Of a DNA stretch of 10,222 nt, positions 5,441 through 10,222 are shown piece after piece (position 1 is the stretch's first letter; the number at the start of each line of letters is the position of its first letter). The notes under the pieces were generated by a model that was not told where the DNA came from, ran no database searches, and was given only the letters and a program-made list of their open reading frames with translations. Both the position numbers and the translations under genes were made by a program. The stretch spans positions 1 through 10,222 of the forward strand of contig SYEA01000126.1 in NCBI GenBank assembly GCA_005800965.1. Reading direction: 5' to 3'. Source of the stretch: Actinomycetota bacterium. GTDB lineage: Bacteria; Actinomycetota; Acidimicrobiia; Acidimicrobiales; Ilumatobacteraceae.

Positions 5441-6336
5441 AGGAAGCGTGATGCCGCAATGGCCGACCCGATGGCGCCAATGGCGGCCCCCAACAGCAAC
5501 ACGGCAATCATCACACCCGACAGATAGCCACTTGGCACCACAAGGCTCGAGATTCCGGTGCCGGGCTTGAACGCAGCGACACCGTTGGTCCAAGCACTGT
5601 TCAACGCCCAGACCCCAGCGCAGGACACGACTCCCCCGATCAAACCTTGCAGCAGGCCCTCGAGCATGAACGGCACACGAATAAACCAGTTGGTGGCACC
5701 GACGAGTTTCATCACTTCAATTTCTCGCCGTCGAGCAAACATGGCGGTGCGAATCGTGTTCCAAATCAAGCCGATTGCCACCAGCAACAACACCAACGAC
5801 ATAATCAGCGTCACGGTGCGCACGAAGCTCGACAACGTCGAGATCACCTCGAACTCATCCTCAGCGAGTGCCACCGCCTCCACACCCGGCAGGGTGCGAT
5901 ACTGATCGGCCAAACTGCGCACCAGATTGGTGTCTTGGGTAAGCGGCACCACCTTGAACTGGGTGGGAATGGTTTCCGGGGTCAACAAACTGAGGGTGAC
6001 GGGGTCACCAACGAAAATCCGTTGCGCTTCGGCATAACTCTCGGGCTTGTCGAGATAGCGCAGTTTGTCGACATCAATCACGCTCGGTGCTGCCCGCAGC
6101 GTGCCGTCGATGAGCGCGATCTGCTCGACCGATGCGTCGCTGCGCACGAAGACAATCATCGCAACATCGCCACGCCACTGCACAAGCAGGTTTTCGAATG
6201 CTCGTTGAATCAAAAACGTGGTGCCCACCAACAGCAACGCAATTGCAGAAGTCACCACTGCGGCCAACGTGAGCGTGAGGTTGCGCCGGAAACTTGCCCA
6301 CGTTTCACGCAGGGCATATTCGATGCGCGCCAACAT
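5431..6336 (-). CDS. ftsX: Cell division protein FtsX (FtsEX permease subunit)
   Basis: FtsX is the membrane half of the FtsEX complex, which uses ATP hydrolysis by FtsE to activate peptidoglycan hydrolases at the division site. The 301-residue product has the family layout: a short cytoplasmic N-terminus (MLARIEYALRETWASFRRN), a first membrane segment at about 21-44, and a large extracellular loop at 45-170. Three more membrane segments follow at about 174-195, 226-246 and 272-296. The conserved cytoplasmic stretch NTIRTAMFARRREIEVMKL (193-211) and VGATNWFIRVPFMLEG is typical of FtsX. Its ATG overlaps the ftsE stop by one base (TAATG), showing translational coupling. The stop codon lies in one copy of a short tandem repeat. 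Downstream comes the crotonase gene, not smpB or a hydrolase gene. Identity is secure. Confidence 0.96.
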   Translation of the reverse strand: MLARIEYALRETWASFRRNLTLTLAAVVTSAIALLLVGTTFLIQRAFENLLVQWRGDVAMIVFVRSDASVEQIALIDGTLRAAPSVIDVDKLRYLDKPESYAEAQRIFVGDPVTLSLLTPETIPTQFKVVPLTQDTNLVRSLADQYRTLPGVEAVALAEDEFEVISTLSSFVRTVTLIMSLVLLLVAIGLIWNTIRTAMFARRREIEVMKLVGATNWFIRVPFMLEGLLQGLIGGVVSCAGVWALNSAWTNGVAAFKPGTGISSLVVPSGYLSGVMIAVLLLGAAIGAIGSAIAASRFLDV

Positions 6337-7013
6337 TATTCGTACACCCCGCGCTCTTGATCACGAACGACTACGCCGCGGTCCAGCTGCACCACACGAC
6401 GCCGCATGGCATTAACCACGCGATGGTCGTGGGTGGCCATCATCACGGTGGTGCCGGTCTCGTTGATGGCCTGCAGCAACGCCATGATGCCCTCGCTCGT
6501 TGCAGGGTCAAGGTTGCCCGTTGGCTCGTCGGCCAACATGATGAGCGGCCGGTTTACGAAAGCACGCGCAATCGACACACGCTGCTGTTCGCCACCAGAC
6601 AATTGGTTGGGGAATCGCTCGCTTTTGTCGGCCAAACCCACGAGGTCCAGCACGAATGGCACCTGTTCGTTGATCACATGGCGAGGTTTGCCGATTACTT
6701 CGAGGGCGAAGGCCACATTTTCAAAAACGGTCTTGTTCAGCAGCAGTTTGTAATCCTGAAAGATATTGCCCAGCGAACGCCGCAAGAACGGCACCCGCGA
6801 AGGCGGCATTTCGGTGACATTGCGACCGGCTACCCACACATCGCCCTCGGTTGCCACCTCTTCGCGACTCATGAGGCGCAGCAACGTGGACTTGCCCGAA
6901 CCAGACGGCCCGACCAAAAAGACAAAATCACCCTTGTTGACGTCGAATGACACGTCCTCAACGGCGACCGTGTCGTGTCCGTACACCTTGCTCACGCGAT
7001 CCAACTTGATCAT
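6336..7013 (-). CDS. ftsE: Cell division ATP-binding protein FtsE
   Basis: The cytoplasmic ABC ATPase partner of FtsX. The 225 residues hold all nucleotide-binding motifs: Walker A GPSGSGKST (35-43), Q-loop Gln86 in NIFQDYKLL, the ABC signature LSGGEQQR (138-145), Walker B LIMLADEP with Glu163, the D-loop GNLD and the switch His195 in ATHD. NIFQDYKLLLNKTVFENVAF is characteristic of FtsE rather than other ABC ATPases. The ATG (7011-7013) directly abuts the prfB stop with no intervening base, and its own TAA overlaps the ftsX ATG by one base, so prfB, ftsE and ftsX are almost certainly translated in a coupled way from one message. Confidence 0.97.
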   Translation of the reverse strand: MIKLDRVSKVYGHDTVAVEDVSFDVNKGDFVFLVGPSGSGKSTLLRLMSREEVATEGDVWVAGRNVTEMPPSRVPFLRRSLGNIFQDYKLLLNKTVFENVAFALEVIGKPRHVINEQVPFVLDLVGLADKSERFPNQLSGGEQQRVSIARAFVNRPLIMLADEPTGNLDPATSEGIMALLQAINETGTTVMMATHDHRVVNAMRRRVVQLDRGVVVRDQERGVYE

Positions 7014-8117
7014 CTAGTGACCAGCTTCGGTTCGGCGCCAGCGCAAAAAACCCTCCATGAACTCGTCAAGATCGCCATCGAGCACTGCTGTGACATTACC
7101 CGACTCCACGTCGGTGCGAACATCTTTCACCATTTGATACGGCTGCATCACGTACGAACGAATCTGTGTACCCCAACCAACGGTCGCTTGCTTGCCGGCA
7201 ATGCGGGCAAGTTCTGCCTCACGCTCCTGCACGATTTGGGCTGCCACCATCGTCTTGAGTTTTTTCAACGCATTCTCACGGTTCTGCAACTGACTGCGTT
7301 CTTGCTGCGACGAAGAAACCAAACCTGTCGGTTTATGAATCAAGCGCACCGCCGACGAAGTCTTGTTGACATGCTGGCCACCTGCCCCCGAGGCCCGGAA
7401 CACTTCCATATCGATATCTGCATCATTGATCTCAACATCAACTTCAGCCAACACCGGCCACACCTGCACCGTGGCAAAACTGGTTTGGCGCCGGCCTTGG
7501 TTATCGAACGGGCTGATTCGCACCAAGCGGTGGGTGCCGCGTTCGCTCGTCAGTAAGCCGTAAGCAAAACGTCCGCGCACGGTGAAATCGGCAGACAAAA
7601 TTCCGGCTTCGGTGCCGTCAGAGACATCGCCCATTTCAAAGGTGAAATTGCGACGCTCAGCCCAACGGGTGTACATGCGCAACAACATCGCGCTCCAGTC
7701 CTGGGCATCGATGCCGCCGTCCTTGGCATTGATCTGCACGATGGCATCCGTTTCGTCGTGTTCGCCGATGAACAGACTGCGGAGTTCCACTTCGTTCAAA
7801 GCCGATCGCGCACTGGCAATGCTCTGGGCAATTTCGGGTTCTTGTGATGCGTCATCTGCTTCTCGAGCCATTTCGTGCAACACCTGCATGTCTTCCAACA
7901 CCTGAGCAAGCCGGTCGAACTCGGCGAGGTCGCTTCGCACCGACGCATACTCGCCATTGACCCGCTTGGCGTGCTCTTGATCATTCCAGAGGTCGGGTCG
8001 CGCGACCTCAACTTCGAGCTCTACGAGACGCACCCGTAGGTCGGCGATCTTCAAATAGGCCTGGGCTTCACCGACGCGGCGCGCCACCTCCGCGATGTCG
8101 TTCGAAAAGTCACGCAT
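7014..8117 (-). CDS. prfB: Peptide chain release factor 2 (RF2)
   Basis: RF2 recognises UGA and UAA stop codons and triggers peptide release. The product is 367 residues from the ATG at 8115-8117. The helical domain 1 is followed by the codon-recognition motif Ser-Pro-Phe (202-204 in VRISPFDNQGRR), which marks RF2 rather than RF1, and the catalytic GGQ (246-248 in SGAGGQHVNKT). WGTQIRSYV and a C-terminal VLDGDLDEFM also fit. The frame stays open upstream to 8267, but those 50 residues overlap secA and are basic low-complexity sequence, so they are not part of the protein. Unlike Escherichia coli prfB there is no in-frame UGA or +1 frameshift site near codon 25: AYLKIADL reads straight through. 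The gap from secA is 19 bases with a weak GGCGG ribosome site 6 bases before the ATG. The stop codon is TAG, which RF2 itself does not read. Confidence 0.96.
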   Translation of the reverse strand: MRDFSNDIAEVARRVGEAQAYLKIADLRVRLVELEVEVARPDLWNDQEHAKRVNGEYASVRSDLAEFDRLAQVLEDMQVLHEMAREADDASQEPEIAQSIASARSALNEVELRSLFIGEHDETDAIVQINAKDGGIDAQDWSAMLLRMYTRWAERRNFTFEMGDVSDGTEAGILSADFTVRGRFAYGLLTSERGTHRLVRISPFDNQGRRQTSFATVQVWPVLAEVDVEINDADIDMEVFRASGAGGQHVNKTSSAVRLIHKPTGLVSSSQQERSQLQNRENALKKLKTMVAAQIVQEREAELARIAGKQATVGWGTQIRSYVMQPYQMVKDVRTDVESGNVTAVLDGDLDEFMEGFLRWRRTEAGH

Positions 8118-8136
8118 GGGTGGCCGCCGTAGCGAC

Positions 8137-10222
8137 TTACGCGACCTTGCCGTGACACTGTTTGTATTTTTTGCCCGACGCACACGGGCAGGGGGCGTTG
8201 CGTGGCGTCTTGGACCAGTCGTTTGCTGTGCTCGCCGGGCTGCGCCCTGCTGGGGTGGTCGTGCCACTTGAGCCCGAGGTCTGGAGATTCTTGATTTGTT
8301 GCGATTTGGCGCCCGTCTCGTCTTGTTGGGCGAGTTGAATATCAGAAGTCTGCAGGTCGTTGCGCACTACTTGCACGTGCATCACGTACTTCACGAAATC
8401 TTGGGCGATGCCCTTCATCAGCGAGCCAAACATCTCGAAACCTTCGCGCTGCCATTCGGTGAGTGGATCCTTCTGCCCCATCGCACGTAGGTTGATGCCC
8501 TCTTGCAGGTAGTCCATCTCTTCGAGATGCTCACGCCAGCGTTGGTCGATGATGCGCAGCATCACTTGGCGTTCAATCTCGCGCATCGTGACTTCGCCAA
8601 GTTGTGTTTCGCGACCCGCGTAATACGCCGATGCATCGGCCATCACGAGGTCGTACATTTCGTCGGTGTCGCCACAAACTGCCAATTGCTCTGCGGTCAG
8701 GCCGTGTGGCCAGAACGACGTGAGTTCGGTGATCAAACCCGACACATCCCACTCGTCGTCGGCTTCCGAAACACAATGGGCTTCAATCAGTGAATTGACG
8801 GCGTCTGCGAGATACTCCATGGCAGCCGCCTTGAGGTCACTGCCCGACAAGATCTGGTCGCGGCGCTGGTAGATGATCTTGCGCTGCTCATTCATGACTT
8901 CGTCGTACTTGAGCACGTTCTTGCGGATTTCAGCGTTGCGTTGCTCGACAGTGTTTTGTGCGCGCTCGATGGCTTTGGTCACCATCTTGGCTTCGATTGC
9001 TTCGTCATCGGGCAGTGCACGACCCATCACCCACGACAAGGCACCCGTGGCAAATAGCCGCATGAGTTCGTCATCGAGGCTCAGATAAAAACGGCTCGCC
9101 CCCGGGTCACCTTGGCGGCCGGCGCGGCCGCGCAACTGATTGTCGATACGACGACTTTCGTGGCGCTCGGTACCCAACACGTACAAGCCGCCGAGGTGAC
9201 GGACTTTGTTGCCTTCTGCTTCGCACACCTGGGTGTATTCACGCACCAATTCCGCCAAGCGCTCGTGGGCCTTGCGCCGCGCGGTGATGTAGTCCATCGG
9301 CATGTCTTCAAGAGCAACAGGCAACGCGAACTCATCCAGCAACGTGTCGGGATGATGGCCGTCTTTCAACACTTGGGCACGCGCCATCCCCTCGGGGTTG
9401 CCGCCGAGCAAGATATCCACACCGCGACCAGCCATGTTGGTGGCAACGGTTACCGCACCCACCCGACCCGCTTGCGCAACGATTGGCGCCTCACGCGCGT
9501 GCTGTTTGGCATTCAACACCTCGTGTTTGACTCCACGTTGTTGCAACTTGCGGGACAACACTTCACTCTTTTCAACACTCACCGTGCCCACCAAGACGGG
9601 CTGGCCTTGTTTATGGCGGGCCATGATGTCATCAACCACCGCCGTAAATTTGGCCTCTTCGGTCTTGAATATCAAGTCGGCTTCATCGGTGCGCACCATC
9701 TCGCGATTAGTGGGGATCGGCACGACATTCAAGCCGTAGGTGTTCATTAGTTCGGCTGCTTCGGTCTGCGCCGTTCCAGTCATGCCAGAGAGTTTCGAAT
9801 ACATACGGAAGTAGTTCTGCAAAGTGATTGTGGCCAGTGTCTGGTTTTCCTCTTTGATGCGCACGCCCTCTTTGGCTTCGACGGCTTGGTGGATGCCCTC
9901 GCTCCAGCGACGACCTTCCAAAACGCGACCTGTGAACTCGTCGACGATCTTCACGTCGCCATCTTGCACCAAATAGTCCTTGTCGCGCTGGTACAGCACG
10001 GCTGCCTTCAACGCCACCTGCAGTTGGTGCACCAAATTGCGCTGCACCTCGTCGTACAAATTTTCAATACCGAGTTGCTGCTCGACTTTTTCGATGCCGG
10101 CCTCGGTGGGCACGACGATTCGTTTTGCTTCTTCGACGTCGTAATCCACCCCCCGCACCAATGTGTGCACGATGGAAGCAAACTTGTAATACAAAGTTGC
10201 AGCGTCGGCAATGCGACCAGAG
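8137..10222 (-). CDS. secA: Protein translocase ATPase SecA (partial, N-terminus beyond the window)
   Basis: SecA drives export of unfolded preproteins through SecYEG using ATP. The window holds the last 695 residues; the reading frame stays open to the right edge, so the N-terminal part with the first nucleotide-binding motifs is missing. The visible part begins inside the preprotein cross-linking domain (SGRIADAATLYYKFA). It goes on through VDEFTGRVLEGRRWSEGIHQ, then FRMYSKLSGMTGTAQTEA, the second nucleotide-binding fold with GTVSVEKSE and TNMAGRGVDILLGG, the arginine finger region RIDNQLRGRAGRQGDPG, then the helical scaffold and wing domains. After a poorly conserved linker it ends in a SEC-C zinc-binding motif, APCPCASGKKYKQCHGK (Cys678, Cys680, Cys689 and His690 of the fragment), used for SecB or ribosome contact in other bacteria. 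An acidic and Lys-rich insertion precedes GGLYVLGTERH, as in other actinobacterial SecA1 proteins. It is followed by prfB after 19 bases. Confidence 0.97.
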   Translation of the reverse strand, partial: SGRIADAATLYYKFASIVHTLVRGVDYDVEEAKRIVVPTEAGIEKVEQQLGIENLYDEVQRNLVHQLQVALKAAVLYQRDKDYLVQDGDVKIVDEFTGRVLEGRRWSEGIHQAVEAKEGVRIKEENQTLATITLQNYFRMYSKLSGMTGTAQTEAAELMNTYGLNVVPIPTNREMVRTDEADLIFKTEEAKFTAVVDDIMARHKQGQPVLVGTVSVEKSEVLSRKLQQRGVKHEVLNAKQHAREAPIVAQAGRVGAVTVATNMAGRGVDILLGGNPEGMARAQVLKDGHHPDTLLDEFALPVALEDMPMDYITARRKAHERLAELVREYTQVCEAEGNKVRHLGGLYVLGTERHESRRIDNQLRGRAGRQGDPGASRFYLSLDDELMRLFATGALSWVMGRALPDDEAIEAKMVTKAIERAQNTVEQRNAEIRKNVLKYDEVMNEQRKIIYQRRDQILSGSDLKAAAMEYLADAVNSLIEAHCVSEADDEWDVSGLITELTSFWPHGLTAEQLAVCGDTDEMYDLVMADASAYYAGRETQLGEVTMREIERQVMLRIIDQRWREHLEEMDYLQEGINLRAMGQKDPLTEWQREGFEMFGSLMKGIAQDFVKYVMHVQVVRNDLQTSDIQLAQQDETGAKSQQIKNLQTSGSSGTTTPAGRSPASTANDWSKTPRNAPCPCASGKKYKQCHGKVA

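Noticed and set aside
5647..6360. + strand open frame of 237 codons opposite ftsX
   Set aside because: It is rich in His, Gln and Arg from reverse reading of codons, with no fold features, while FtsX is clearly coded on the minus strand.
8118..8267. N-terminal extension of RF2 (50 extra residues overlapping secA)
   Set aside because: It is basic low-complexity sequence antisense-free but fully inside the secA coding end, and RF2 proteins start at the position of the ATG at 8115-8117.
9112..9750. + strand open frame of 212 codons opposite secA
   Set aside because: It lies entirely across conserved SecA motifs on the other strand and shows no recognisable domain.

Overview
The window reads as ordinary chromosomal DNA from a high-GC Gram-positive bacterium (Actinomycetota). 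MenB, the truncated haemoglobin and SecA are all closest in my memory to actinobacterial forms, and the linked order secA-prfB-ftsE-ftsX is an actinobacterial hallmark. The moderate GC, scarce Shine-Dalgarno sites and some RF2 motifs make me lean to Acidimicrobiia (an Ilumatobacter-like lineage), but that is inference. Nearly every base is coding or RNA; no intergenic gap exceeds about 85 bases. I see no insertion sequence, phage gene, CRISPR array or rRNA.

Left part (1-2344): the 3' portion of a tmRNA gene (ssrA, + strand) ends with CCA at 238; its tag-coding part lies before the window. Converging on it from the minus strand are an NAD-type malic enzyme with an N-terminal ACT domain and, 9 bases behind it, a DUF4287-DUF1801 protein of unknown function. 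An 84-base divergent region separates the malic enzyme from the next block.

Middle (2429-5375): on the + strand, menB (naphthoate synthase, menaquinone synthesis) is followed directly by a SpoU/TrmH-type RNA methyltransferase whose conserved N-terminus appears to extend upstream of its first ATG. Its end overlaps, tail to tail, a minus-strand pair: a crotonase-fold protein lacking both hydratase glutamates, and a group II truncated haemoglobin (GlbO) 3 bases after it.

Right part (5431-10222, minus strand): secA (3' three quarters), prfB (RF2 without a frameshift site), ftsE and ftsX, packed with gaps of 19, 0 and -1 bases. These link protein export, translation termination and the divisome ABC complex. 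smpB, which often follows ftsX in actinobacteria, is not there.

I found no clear candidate for an undescribed system. The points most worth a second look are the missing start codon of the methyltransferase, the crotonase active site paired with the globin, and a short tandem duplication across the ftsX stop codon.
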